Source: Diphasiastrum complanatum (Eukaryota; Streptophyta; Lycopodiopsida; Lycopodiales; Lycopodiaceae). From it: a stretch of 64,000 bases of DNA. Both the position numbers and the translations under genes were made by a program. Location: assembly GCA_029204225.1 (NCBI GenBank), contig CM055097.1:64183839-64247838 (forward strand), given 5' to 3'. Of this stretch, positions 1 to 11,202 are shown in pieces; within the stretch, counting starts at the first letter, position 1, and each line of letters opens with the position of its first letter. Below the pieces are notes generated by a model. The model did not search any database, was not told where the DNA came from, and saw only the letters and a program-made list of their open reading frames with translations.

Positions 1-126
1 CAAGAGTACGAGAGATAAACTCTTTAAAGTGTTTTTTGAAAATACTTTAATCTTTGACCCTTATGACACTTCAAGTATAATTTGGCCAATAAATATTGAG
101 CGATAGGATGAGTGCCATGATACTTT

Positions 127-292
127 GAAGTTAATCTCTCACTTGCTTGTAAAAGGAAAATCCAAATAGAATAATTAGATGAAGTTAATCTCTCACTTGC
201 TTCTAAAAGGAAAAATCCAAATATAATGATTAGATGAAGTTAATCGAGTCAACTTGCTTCTAAAAGAAAAAATCCAAAGAGAATGATTAGAT
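127..292. repeat. 55-bp tandem repeat, three copies
   Basis: Three consecutive units of 54, 55 and 57 bp (127-180, 181-235, 236-292) each begin GAAGTTAATC and end GATTAGAT or AATTAGAT. A fourth partial unit starts at 293. The units differ by a few substitutions and small indels. No coding potential was seen in 1-340. Confidence 0.85.
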
Positions 293-344
293 GTAGTTAA
301 TCTTGATTTCCATATCCAATCACCCATAATAGAGTCATTCATTC

Positions 345-445
<101 letters not shown>

Positions 446-665
446 CCAACACTCCCAATTCTAGGAAGGTGTGTAGCCCTTGTTTTCTTCCGTTAAAGAC
501 GTGGTTCAAATGTTTTTCGTTGGAAGATGAGTTCCACAAAAAAGCCCAAACGTTGCAGGGAGAGAGCATGTGGTGACATTCTAAAGTAGGATATAATCGT
601 GTGTTTCGGGAGTTTTGATTAGAACTCTATAATGTTCTCTCTGTTTTTCTCTTCATGTGTGTTTA

Positions 666-913
<248 letters not shown>

Positions 914-937
914 TGAGACATCTAACATTTTCAACTT

Positions 938-1940
938 TTGCAGAAGAAGGAACATAAGTTGGTTTCAAGAAAAAGAGTTGTAAGAAAGATCGAAAATATT
1001 ATTGATAGGATAAATCACATGAATATTGATTTTGGGTCATCATTGGCCTTAGATGATGCTCTTGTTGATGTTGACCCCTTGCATGATATAATTAGTTCAT
1101 CAATGCCTTGTCATTCAATCCATGTCTCCAAATCTCTAGAATGTTCCTACCACCCAGCCACACCTATCCTGAATGTTGCACATGAGTCCTCCAAGTACTC
1201 CACGTGAATTTCACAAACTTGACTACCCCTTTAAAAAAGAGAACACATCTTGGATGTATTATGACTAGTTTGAAATATAGTTGCAAATTACTACGCACTG
1301 TTGATGTGTCAAAAGACATTCTAGGTCCTTTGTCTGACCTTCCTCTTCCACCTAGCTTGCAACCATTAGTAAAAACTTTCATTAGAAGTACATATTCGTG
1401 TTGGCCACTCCAATCACCATTACCATTAAATGGAACACCATTTACGTATTGGGGTCGAATGTACATGATCATGCCTAGTGAACACTTTCTTGAGGTTAGT
1501 TTGGGCCTTTTTGCATTGAGTATGATTTGGAAGAACGCACCAATGGAAAAGAAGAATATTTTACTAGGAATGTAAAGAGCACTTATGTAATGATCCGTGC
1601 CACTAGATCTATCAGGTTTGGGGAGGAATTGTTCATCAAGTATAGTTTCAGCCGTCCTCTACCCAAATGTTTGCAAAAGACAATAACTCAAATGTGAAGA
1701 TTTAAATTTTGTTGATATGTAGAGATGTATAATCCATGCATCTTGATTGTATTTGGTTTGTTATTTTGGTATATGGGATTCTGCATTCTCATTTAGCGTT
1801 GGAGACAATAATCCTCGTAATGGTCGACGTAGACGACGAATGCAATACAACGGTCCTCATATAAAGCAATTACCTCGTTGTCTACGTCTAGGCTTAAAAG
1901 AGATGATGGAAATTGATGAGCTCATTAATCAAGAGATTTG
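938..1940 (+). other. Unrecognised coding-like stretch upstream of the TNP2 relic
   Basis: Open frames of 89 aa (938-1207), 123 aa (1204-1575) and 64 aa (1747-1941) lie in the same orientation as the transposase relic further right. I recognise no domain in them. They could be 5' exons of that CACTA gene, because TNP2 genes carry a poorly conserved N-terminal region. They could equally be chance open frames. No (A/T)CACTAC terminal repeat was found nearby, so the left end of the transposon is not defined. Confidence 0.25.
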
Positions 1941-2042
1941 ATTTTTTTGTCATCTACTTGTCATTTTTGCTTTGAAACAAAATTTACAATTTGGACATCT
2001 AGTGATAATTCTTTTACAATGACTTTTTTTTGTCATGTACAG

Positions 2043-2124
2043 ACTATTGAAAAACAAAATTCTCCCAGAAGGGAATGTCATCCCTTAGACGAGATGAGGC
2101 AGGAAAGATGTTGTCTAACATCAG
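2043..2124 (+). pseudogene. TNP2 transposase relic, left fragment before the copia insertion
   Basis: The translation gives a LPEGNVIP motif followed, after a one-base frame change, by LRRDEAGKMLSN. This is the segment that precedes the Transposase_21 region in En/Spm (CACTA) TNP2 proteins (family pattern: LPxGNxLPxSxxEAKKxL). It seems to start at an acceptor-like TGTACAG ending at 2042. The reading breaks at 2124, where the copia LTR begins, and resumes at 6697 with IGMDYKQYHACPKDC, so the gene was whole when the retrotransposon landed. Confidence 0.75.
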
Positions 2125-2825
2125 TGTGAAAGTATTGTACTTTAGGACCATAAATGGATCTACAAAAGATCCACAAGAGTGATTGGATGCTTGCTTAACA
2201 ATCTATCAAAAAACTAGACACAAAAAAATTGATCTAGATTGGCAATTTGACAAACAACAAGCATTAACAATCAAAAGCATTGATAAACATTGAAATCCGA
2301 GCCCACACGTGTGTACTACAGGCTGTAGTACGGCCTTCAACCTGAGAAACAAGTAGAAATTGATTTGGTTTCATTTGGATCACAAAAACTCAATGTACAT
2401 AGTGAACTAGCTTGAGATTGCCAATGAGCTCCAAAAATTTTCTTTCTTCTCACTATGGAGAGAGGGAATACATAGCAAATTCGACTTCCTTCTTGAAGTT
2501 AGGTGGATTTCCAGCATGTAATAAGGAAGTTAACTCACTCTCCTTGACCTAAAATGAAACCCTAGTCTATTTCCTAGAGTTATGCTTGGTAGGTAGCTAG
2601 TTGGTCAAATTTTCACCTTAAACTTAGGTGTAGGTCCTATAAAGTAGGGATGACCACCAAATAGACATGACCAACTCTCTTGACTTGACCTAACCTACAT
2701 TAGGATGGGTTTCTCATGTGGCATCATGGCCTCACATGTGTGGGACCCACTTGTGTACACAATTTACACTATTCTACATGGTTTTTTATCAAGCTAGATT
2801 TGCCAATTTTTGGCAATTCTTCACA
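2125..2825 (-). repeat. 3' LTR of the copia element
   Basis: It matches 5996-6696 almost base for base over 701 bp. I see differences near 2138, 2146 and 2741. In element orientation this is the downstream (3') LTR. It contains an 8-bp-stem, 3-nt-loop hairpin at 2313-2331 beside a CACACGTGTG palindrome. Confidence 0.95.
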
Positions 2826-2838
2826 CTCCTCCTCAAAT
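2826..2838 (-). other. Polypurine tract of the copia element
   Basis: Read on the minus strand this is a purine-rich TTTGAGGAGGAG immediately before the TGTGAA start of the 3' LTR. That is the expected place and composition for the plus-strand primer. Confidence 0.8.
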
Positions 2839-3035
2839 TTAGCTTGATCTATTTACAACTCTCTTGATAGATCAATGAAAGCTTTTAGAAGTGTCTAAAA
2901 AATCCAGCTACAAAGAAGGAACTTTTGAGACTCCAATAGAGAATGATGTCCATGAAGGATCTTTCACCACCTCTTAGAGGATCCCTTACAAGATGTTCCA
3001 TAAATGTGTCTATATACATGTAGCACACTTCAAAA

Positions 3036-5213
3036 CTAAACATCATGCCAAGCCATGGATGCCATGGCATTTTGTGCACTTGAAGATACATCAATTAAAA
3101 TATTAAGTGCATAAATAATGTTGCCAATGACAACTTGTCTTGCTTGATCCATATGATTGAGCCTAGATGGCTCCATCTTGATACTCAAGGTTCTTCTTGG
3201 AGTCCTCGGGTCTTGAGCTTGCTCCTCCACTTGACTTGACTCCAAAACATCAATGAATTGAATAATGTGTTGATCCAAAGGTGCTTCTTCAAGTTTATAG
3301 ATCTTCCACTCTTGAAAGGTCACATTTTCACCATTGACAAATTCTTTGGTTGAAAACAAGTAGATTCTACAATCTCTACTTGAAGAGCAAAACACTACCA
3401 TTATTCCCATCATTGAAATAGGATAATCTTTGGTCCTTACATTAGAATGATCATGCTCAAAGCATGTGGACCCAAAGATTTTCAATACAAATGATGTTTC
3501 ATCTTTTATGACACTATTCAAACTATTACAAAAATAGTTATCCAATGAAATTGCTTTATCAACAACAAATGTAGATTTCAAAGCATCCCATTTCATTGTC
3601 TTGTCATACAAAGTAATAAACACCATGAATCTTAAAGGTAAGAAACAAGTCACCTCATGTCTACTAATACTTTCCAAAAAGTACTCAAAGATAGTAGACT
3701 CTCCAATGCTCACCACCCTTGCAAGATGCACACTTGAATGGACAATTTGCATGCAATTTGATGACTTGGACATTGTCATTGAGGACTCCCTTGGAACTCT
3801 CATGCTTTGAGACTGATCCTCAAGATCTTCCTCCTTTTGATGCTCCTCCTCAATGCAAGCAAGATCACACTTTGCCAAGATCTCCTCTTGAGTGATCTCC
3901 TCCTTTGCCAAGCTCATTCTTTCAAAAGCAACACTAGCTTCCAACTTAAACAATCTTCCATGTTTAAATCCCTTTGCAATGCAAACATCATTTTTCAAGA
4001 TGAAGCAAACACCATGCTTAAAGTGGACATCCAAACCACTTTCTAAGAGTAGACCAACACTAAGCATATTCTTGGTGATTGATGGTACATAAAGGACATT
4101 TTCTAGATCCATGCATTTTGAGGATTCTAGATACAAAGAGATGGTACCAACACCATCTATCCTACACTCTTCATCATTTGCAGTAAAGACAAACTTTTTA
4201 GCATCATTGAATGAGTGTAAGGTTGAGAAAAAGTCCTTTTCACAAGACACGTGGGAGCTAGCCCCACCGTCAATCCACCAATTGTCTCTTGAATTGCTAT
4301 TGCTTGTTGGTGAGGATGTAGATGCCATCAAGAATACATCTACTTCATCCTCCTCCTCCTCCTTTGCAAGGTTTCCTTGTTTGTCCTCCTCCACTTGTGC
4401 TCTTAGCCTCTTGTGGCATTTAGATGCATAATGCCCCTTCTTTCCACAAAAGAAGCATTTTTGCTTTGACTTGTCCTTTGAGCTTGATGCATCATCCTCT
4501 TCTTTGGCCTCCTTTGGTTGCTTCTTTCCATTGGTCTTCTTTTTGCCCTTGAATGAGAAATTGGCTTTCTCATCACCATCCTGCAAAGACAAGGAACTCA
4601 TCCTAGATTTTGCATGGAGCATCCTACACTCTTCAGCCACTAATACACTGTGAAGTTTTTCTATAGTTGGCAAAGTGTCTTGGATGGCAAAACTTTGGAC
4701 CAAATTTGCAAAGTCATCTCCTAGACCATTAAGGACAATTTGTACAAGCTATCCATCATGAATCTTCTCTCCAATGGAAGCCAACTCCCTATTTAGAGAC
4801 TTGATTCTGAGTACATAATCCTGTGCACTCTCCTCACTTCTCCTCATGCTTTGCAAAATTTGATTTCTAAGCATAAGAACTCTAGAAGTGTTGCTAGACT
4901 CATAGATTGATTTTAAAAACTCCCAAGCCTCTTTAGCATTAGTACAAGCTGATACTTCTCTCAACAAATCATTGCTCACATTCATCTTCACACAATGAAG
5001 TGCAAGCCTATATCTCTTCTTGTATCTAGCTAACTCCTGTGCACCTAGAGGTTCATCTTCATCTTCAATCAAGAACTCATAAAGGTCTTGGAGCACTAAG
5101 AGTGACTCCATTCTAACCTTCCAAATAGCATAATTTGTAGAATTCAACCTCTCACTAGCTTCTAGAAGGTATGCTCCAGCAGATCCCATCTTACTAGTGA
5201 CTTCTACAAACAA
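3036..5213 (-). pseudogene. copia gag-protease-(deleted pol) polyprotein
   Basis: The start region reads MGSAGAYLLEASERL then NYAIWKVRM, a DUF4219/UBN2-type copia Gag. The first frame runs 5213-4749 and ends in TAG. The same frame resumes at once with LVQIVLNGL and continues to 3036, so one in-frame stop splits one polyprotein. A CCHC knuckle (CFFCGKKGHYASKC) lies near 4450, and the protease motif reads WWIDGGASSH, with Gly where copia proteases usually have Ser (DSGA). After a pre-integrase segment only the integrase C-terminal part is recognisable (SVLKIFGS-like and PISMMGIMV motifs, about 3500-3380). The integrase core, RT and RNase H are missing. The usual full copia polyprotein is about 1300 aa. 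Confidence 0.9.
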
Positions 5214-5558
5214 GAAATAGATTTGATTGACTTGAAACTCACAAAGGTCTCACACTTGCAGTGTTTCACTCAAATTTGATTTCTAATCCAACAAATGGAC
5301 TTATAATCACAGTTCTATCACTCCCTCACAAAGCTGAAATGAAGATAAGATGAAGTGAAAACTACTTTCAAACAAATCTTGCCAAGAAATGGATTTGATT
5401 GTCTCTAGAAACTCACTAAGGTCTCTCTCTTGTAGTTTTTCACTCAAATTAGATTTCTAATCCAACAAATGGACTTATAATATCAGTTCTAGCACTCCCT
5501 CACAAAGTTGGAATGAAGATAAGATGATGTGAAATCTACTTACAATCAAATCTTGCCA
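5212..5558. repeat. Tandem duplication in the copia leader
   Basis: Two units of about 172-175 bp (5212-5383 and 5384-5558) share long identical blocks such as CTAATCCAACAAATGGACTT and CACTCCCTCACAAAG. They lie in the untranslated leader between PBS and gag. Their role, if any (for example packaging), is unknown. Confidence 0.85.
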
Positions 5559-5982
5559 AATTTGGCTATTTTTGGACAAAAAAAATGATTTAATCTCTTT
5601 CTTCCTTCTTGGTGTACTTTCAAGACCTGTTTTTAACCTTAATAGGACTTGAACTCAGCCTAGATTAATTAGATTCCATGAAATAAATTCAAATCTAATC
5701 AATGGCAAATGATCTTGGTAGATTATTCTAGGATCTCCACCAAAAATTACACCAATAGCTCACAAATTGAAGTTTTTTGGATCAAATGAATACCATGCAT
5801 TAAATGCAGGTTCAGAGGTGCCCACACATGTGGACAATACGGATTTGGACCCCTACCAAGTTTGGGATCAAATCTCCTCACCAAAATCAAGATTCTAGCT
5901 TGCCTTCTCAATACTAGTTTTTAGCACCAAAACTTGCTAAAAATGGATTTGCATTAGATCAATGGCTTATGCTCTTGTACTT

Positions 5983-5995
5983 GGCTCTGATACCA
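5983..5995 (-). other. Primer binding site, initiator tRNA-Met
   Basis: The minus strand reads TGGTATCAGAGCC directly after the 5' LTR end (TTCACA in element sense). This is the standard copia primer site, complementary to the 3' end of plant initiator tRNA-Met. Confidence 0.92.
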
Positions 5996-6696
5996 TGTGA
6001 AAGTACTGTACTTTAGAACCATAAATGGATCTACAAAAGATCCACAAGAGTGATTGGATGCTTGCTTAACAATCTATCAAAAAACTAGACACAAAAAAAT
6101 TGATCTAGATTGGCAATTTGACAAACAACAAGCATTAACAATCAAAAGCATTGATAAACATTGAAATCCGAGCCCACACGTGTGTACTACAGGCTGTAGT
6201 ACGGCCTTCAACCTGAGAAACAAGTAGAAATTGATTTGGTTTCATTTGGATCACAAAAACTCAATGTACATAGTGAACTAGCTTGAGATTGCCAATGAGC
6301 TCCAAAAATTTTCTTTCTTCTCACTATGGAGAGAGGGAATACATAGCAAATTCGACTTCCTTCTTGAAGTTAGGTGGATTTCCAGCATGTAATAAGGAAG
6401 TTAACTCACTCTCCTTGACCTAAAATGAAACCCTAGTCTATTTCCTAGAGTTATGCTTGGTAGGTAGCTAGTTGGTCAAATTTTCACCTTAAACTTAGGT
6501 GTAGGTCCTATAAAGTAGGGATGACCACCAAATAGACATGACCAACTCTCTTGACTTGACCTAACCTACATTAGGATGGGTTTCTCATGTGGCATCATGG
6601 CCTCACATGTGTCGGACCCACTTGTGTACACAATTTACACTATTCTACATGGTTTTTTATCAAGCTAGATTTGCCAATTTTTGGCAATTCTTCACA
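5996..6696 (-). repeat. 5' LTR of the copia element
   Basis: Partner of 2125-2825, 701 bp. It lies next to the PBS, so it is the promoter-bearing LTR and transcription runs leftward. The hairpin of the other LTR recurs at 6184-6202. The diverged LTR at 55288-55978 is the same family: both share the start TGT(G/A)AA, the ATTGCC...TTGGCAAATCTAG block and the end ACTTTCACA (one orientation). Confidence 0.95.
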
Positions 6697-8690
6697 ATCG
6701 GGATGGACTACAAGCAATATCATGCATGTCCAAAAGATTGTATTTTATATCGAGGAAGGTACGAATCACTCAAGAAATGTCCCATTTGTGATACTCCTTG
6801 ATATAGAAATGATTTGCAAGGGGCAACCATTCCGTGCAAAGTTTTACGACATTTTCCAGTAATTCCACGATTGCAACATTTATTTCATTGTAAATCTCTT
6901 GCACAACTTATGGATTGACATGCACACCATACCTCTATGGATGAGATGATGAGGGTACCTTCACATTCACCTGCATGGAAACACATCAACAAAGAGTATC
7001 CAAGCTTTGACAATGAGTCAAGAAATGTGAGATTTGGTCTTGCAACAGATGATGTGAACCCCTTTGGTGTACGAACAACTACGTGGTCCATTTGGCCTGT
7101 TTGCTTGGTAAATTATAATATTCCTCCTTGGTTGAGTACAAAAAAGGAAAACATTATGTTGACACTTCTAATTCCTGGCCAACGCAAGGTTAAGAACATG
7201 GATGTGTGGAAGATTTGTGGAAGGGGATAAAAGCATATGACATTTCGCGCCCCTTACATGAGAGGGAGTTTACACTACATGCCATTGTAATGTGGACAAT
7301 GCATGACTATCCAGGATTAGGTGAATGCTCAAGTAATCATTCAAACAATGTCTATCTTGTGTACATAGGAGTTTGTTTACAGTTACATACAACTAGTAAT
7401 TCCTGACATTTACATGATATACTACAATGACTATAATTATTCTTTGACATATACTTTTTTTAATAGTGAGATAATATCCATTTGTTGGGCAGGCTTTCAA
7501 ACAGCTGAAAAAAATGTTTGTTTTTTGCGTGGGCCAAATTTTGTGGGAAGATACTCTTATAGTCTCAAAAAAGTGGTTTATGAAAATCATCGTAAATACT
7601 TGCATGAAGGCCATCCATTCAGAGACACTCATAGAAGAGGTTTTGGAGGAAGAGTTGAGAGAGAGATGCCTCCAAAGAAGATGTCTGTGAAAGATTGACG
7701 AAAACTATGGGAGGAATCTCAAGCAAAGCCAATCGATGGTATGAAAAGATTATCTATATTTCATCGTTTGGAATATTGGAATAACCTTTTGATTAATCAT
7801 CTACTTGATCCCATGCACATATATAAAAATATGGGTGAATCTATTTGGAAACACTTGATTGGTGAAAAAGATACCATTGCAAGGCACGATCTAAAAAAAT
7901 CAAACACCAAAAAAGAATATTGGATAAAGGATGGTGAAGATCATGCTCCAAAAGTACCTTGGACATTCACTAAGGATGAGCTTAACCATGTGCGCTCTAT
8001 TATTCATGACATTAGTTTTGCCCATTCTTTGCGTTCATCATTCACAGTGGATGGAAAGTTGCAAGGTCTCAAATCTCATGATTGGCTAAAGATGATTCAA
8101 TTCATCTATCCATTGTCAATTCGTGGGTGCTTGTCAAAAGATATTTGTGAGACCATATACAAACAATCAATCATTGTCAGGTATTTACATGTACTTGGTG
8201 CATTTTTTTATGTAGTATTTATTGATTGGAAATTCAAATAGACATAAAATGGATTGAATATGTTGCAGATGGATGTGTTCAAAAGAAATTCGTGAGCTGG
8301 ATCTTTGCAAGAGACACGAGGATATGGTGGAGATTGTGTGCATGTTTGAGAGATATGTTCCGACTTCCATCATGGACTCACAAGTGCATTTATTGGTGCA
8401 CTTGGTTGAAAAAGTTTTCTATTGCTGGTCCAGTGCACACTAGGTATAAGTGCATAAATTTTCTTTTGCATGTGTATTTAAACTAAATCAATTGATACAT
8501 GAACTCATTAAATAAAACACTTATTTTTAACCATTTGTGACTTTTTAGGTGGATGTTTTTTATAGAAAGCTACATGAAAGTCTTAAAAGATTTTGTGCAT
8601 CAAAAGGCAAGGCCTGAAGGGAGCATGAATCTCTCTTTTATGTTACTGAAATTTTGCACCAACTACATCCATCTGCTCCACTATTGTGGC
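6697..8690 (+). pseudogene. En/Spm (CACTA) TNP2-type transposase: Transposase_21 and DUF4218 regions
   Basis: Order and motifs fit TNP2: MDYKQYHACPKDCILY and CPICDTP (6703-6800); then, in other frames, VLRHFPVIPRLQHLF, SPAWKHINKEYP, RNVRFGLATDDVNPFG, WPVCLVNYNIPPW, LLIPG (6835-7180) and LHAIVMWTMHDYPG (7265-7320). After a probable intron (acceptor TGGGCAG ending 7492) come a linker and DPMHIYKNMGESIWKHL (7808-7860). DUF4218 follows: GLKSHDWLKMIQFIYPLS (8071-8124), then after probable introns (8180-8268, 8441-8549) ELDLCKRHEDMVEIVCMFER and RWMFFIESYMKVLK...ARPEGSM. Frameshifts and in-frame stops (such as after CPICDTP) make it non-functional. In the family this enzyme cuts and pastes CACTA elements in the nucleus. 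Confidence 0.88.
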
Positions 8691-9896
8691 GTGATGAGGA
8701 AGTCGAAGAGGTAACTAGTGAAAAACCTCAAGGGATGGGAAAGGTCCATAGGTTGGCACCCTTCCAACGAGAAATTTTTTTTACATTCATGCTTTATAAT
8801 TGTGGAGTTATGGATAAATGGTTAGACCTATATGAAGAAGAGAAAAAAGAGAGGCCCTTGTCTAGAAAGCACCAACGACAGAATAGAGGTAGACACATGG
8901 CCTCAAATTCATATGATCTTGAGCCATTGCCCAAGCAATGCACTATAGAGTGGATGCACACTACAAAAAGCAACAAAAGAGGGACAAAAAATATCAAACA
9001 CAAAATGAGACTTTGCAAGAGGATGCGAATGTAAGATATTATTCTTTAGATACTTTATTATTAGAACATTCTTGCATATAACAAATTCATGTTTGTCATG
9101 TGGCAGTGCAAAATGTATAAGGCTATATAGGTTTTTGATTTCCACTTTCGTGTTGAAAGGGTTGATAACAAAAGACGCACACACGATTGTGGTGTAATAG
9201 CATCTTTCCAACAAGAAAGTCAAAGCAATGCACGAGATCGGAATCCCATATCAGGAGACATAGAATATGTAGGAACTATACAAAATATTTATGATGTGTC
9301 ATTTGGTGAAAGTGGACACTATTTTTTATTTGATGTGAAATGGTTCAATGTAGTTTGTAGAGGGCCAAATGCAACCGTAAAATCGGATCCAAGTGGATTT
9401 TTTGCGATTGATTCATAAAAAACATTGAGCATGAAATCCTTTGATACATTGGTGTTGCCTCGTCACTATGAGCAGGTGCACATGCTATGCTATCACGTTT
9501 TTCATTTTATTGCAAGTGACTTCAGTATTTGAGTTTTTGATATGTTTTAAAATAGTGATTTTTGTAGGTGTTTTTTTTCAACCAGATCGACTAAACAAGA
9601 TATGGTGGTTTGTAGCTCAAGTTGAACCATGTTCACGACGAGTATTTGAGATTGCAAATGTTGAAAATGAAATGGAAAACCTTCATTTTAACTATGAGAT
9701 TGAACTACCTAGAGATGTAGTAAATCGTCAAACCATACTTGAAGCACCCACTTCCATAGATGTTGAGAATAGAAATTCTAATAGTCAGGATGATGAAATA
9801 ATTTTTAAAAGTGAGAGTGATGATGAAAATCATCTAAGAGGAGATGAATTGCAAGATGCTGTCACTAATGAAATTGATTCTTGTAATTCTGAATAA
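8691..9896 (+). pseudogene. C-terminal part of the CACTA gene with DUF4216-like domain
   Basis: An open frame (8654-9034) is followed, after probable splicing, by FRVERVDNKRRTHDCGVIASF (9139 on), then YVGTIQNIYDVSF, FLFDVKWFNVV and KSDPSGFFAID (to about 9415). This is the DUF4216 pattern usually found at the C-terminus of TNP2-type proteins. A last exon beginning near 9590 (acceptor-like TTTTTTTCAACCAG) reads WWFVAQVEPCSRRVFEIANV and ends in an acidic tail at 9896. One in-frame stop lies at the end of the FFAIDS stretch. Same strand and order as the Transposase_21/DUF4218 part, so most likely one gene. Confidence 0.7.
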
Positions 9897-10540
9897 AAAT
9901 TGATCATTGGAATTCTAAATGAAATTGATTCTTGCAACGCTTTCAAATGATTGTTATTTAGCCAAAATAGAATCTCATTTATGATCAAGTAAGTGAAAAG
10001 AATAGACATAGTTTGACTTCAATCCCATTTTTTGGAGATAATGTCGGTGAAAATAGATGTACGACTTCATGTTCCAAAAAAAATTCTCATTTTTTAAAAA
10101 ATGTTGCAAAGGTAGTAAATCACTAAAAGCATGTGAGTTAATGAAATCACCACCACAAACTATGACAAAATCAAATGTTTCATCATAGCCAATCCCCTTG
10201 AATGAGCATATCCCTTGGCAACTAGTCTTGTTTTATAATTGTTCACACTACCATCTTGATTAAGCTTGATCTTAAAAACCCATTTGCAAATAGTAACATT
10301 TTGTATCTTTGATGGAGGATCAATAATTTTACAAGTATCTCAAACAATGCATCATATACTCACTTTTCATTGCATCAAATCACTCTTTTGTTGGTACAGT
10401 TTCATTCACACTGGAAGGAACATCATCAAACTTAAGGTAGTAATAAGGGCAATAAAAATTAAACAATCATCAACTTATAATTGCTTTTCTCTTCCTTGTA
10501 TTTGAACCTTGATGGTTGCATTTGGGCTCTGATACCATGA
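9897..10540 (-). pseudogene. Copia RT scrap with adjacent PBS
   Basis: On the minus strand 10290-10200 reads KWVFKIKLNQDGSVNNYKTR then LVAKGYA, the conserved N-terminal copia reverse-transcriptase block, followed by a degenerate match to the GxDYxETF motif. Only about 230 bp to the right, at 10524-10537, the minus strand reads TGGTATCAGAGCCC, an initiator tRNA-Met PBS. Gag, protease and integrase are therefore deleted between them. 9897-10100 holds nothing else recognisable. Confidence 0.75.
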
Positions 10541-10880
10541 TAAAATCAAAGGTTATGAACCTCATTTGGATACTAAAACATTGAAAAAGCATCAAAGGTT
10601 TCACTTATATCTAATAGATAGAAAACTAGCACACAATTCAACCTATTTTGCATCTAATTGGCAAGAGCTTTTGAGCACCACAATAAAACTAGAAATAATT
10701 AATCTTCACATCTTGTCACACGTGAAAAGTTTAATACTTTGTTCAGATTCAGATCTATTCATTAGACACAAAAAATATCACATTCATCAATCATCAATTC
10801 CTCAAATCACCATCTCTTGATAATCTCTCAAAGTATGTACAAAATGAGCTCTCAATCCATACCAAATGATCTCGGATATG
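10538..10880 (-). repeat. Probable 5' LTR beginning next to the PBS (far end undefined)
   Basis: The sequence right of the PBS begins TGATAAAATC, as expected for the PBS-proximal end of an LTR on the minus strand. I could not find its far end or a partner LTR. The end coordinate is arbitrary. No genes were seen here. Confidence 0.4.
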
Positions 10881-11000
10881 AGATTAGGGAGTGCCATTAG
10901 GGTAGGCCCTAAACCGTCGGTTATTCATGCATAATTACTCTCTTGGTAGCTCGAGTCAACTGTCTTACAAAAGTAAGTGCCGACCTCATAAAAAATCCCA

Positions 11001-11198
11001 ATCATCTAGGAACATCATCATATAATTCACTTTAGAATATTTATTTAACTAATTCCATTTCATTATCAACATGCAAAAAAAAAAAATCTCAAATATAATT
11101 CACTTTAGAAAAAGAAAAAAAACCTCATCATAACATAATTCACTTTAGAAATATATTTATTTAACTAATTTCATGTCATCATTAACATGCCAAAAAAA
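11001..11198. repeat. Diverged direct repeat, two copies
   Basis: The block CATCATCATATAATTCACTT...TTTATTTAACTAATTCCAT...AACATGC (about 11004-11074) recurs at about 11128-11190 with small changes. A shorter half copy lies at 11087-11110. Each copy ends in a poly-A run. The region is AT-rich and non-coding. Confidence 0.7.
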
Positions 11199-11202
11199 AA
11201 AT

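Larger units (their letters stand above)
2125..6696 (-). mobile_element. Complete Ty1/copia LTR retrotransposon, non-autonomous, inserted in TNP2
   Basis: Two 701-bp LTRs (2125-2825 and 5996-6696) flank a 3.17-kb internal region whose gag-pol lies on the minus strand. The ends are TGTGAA...TTCACA. The flanking 5-mers are ATCAG (2120-2124) and ATCGG (6697-6701), a target-site duplication with one mismatch. A PBS complementary to initiator tRNA-Met abuts the right LTR and a purine tract abuts the left one (both on the minus strand), which fixes the orientation. By eye the LTRs differ at about three positions, so the insertion is recent. The element lacks integrase-core, reverse-transcriptase and RNase H coding and must have moved with proteins from a relative. 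Confidence 0.95.

Noticed and set aside
3601-4653. Plus-strand open frames
   Set aside because: Shadows of the minus-strand copia gag-protease frame.
8950-8962. CACTACAAAAAG as a CACTA terminal repeat
   Set aside because: It lies inside the coding part of the transposase relic, with no partner inverted copy or 3-bp target duplication.
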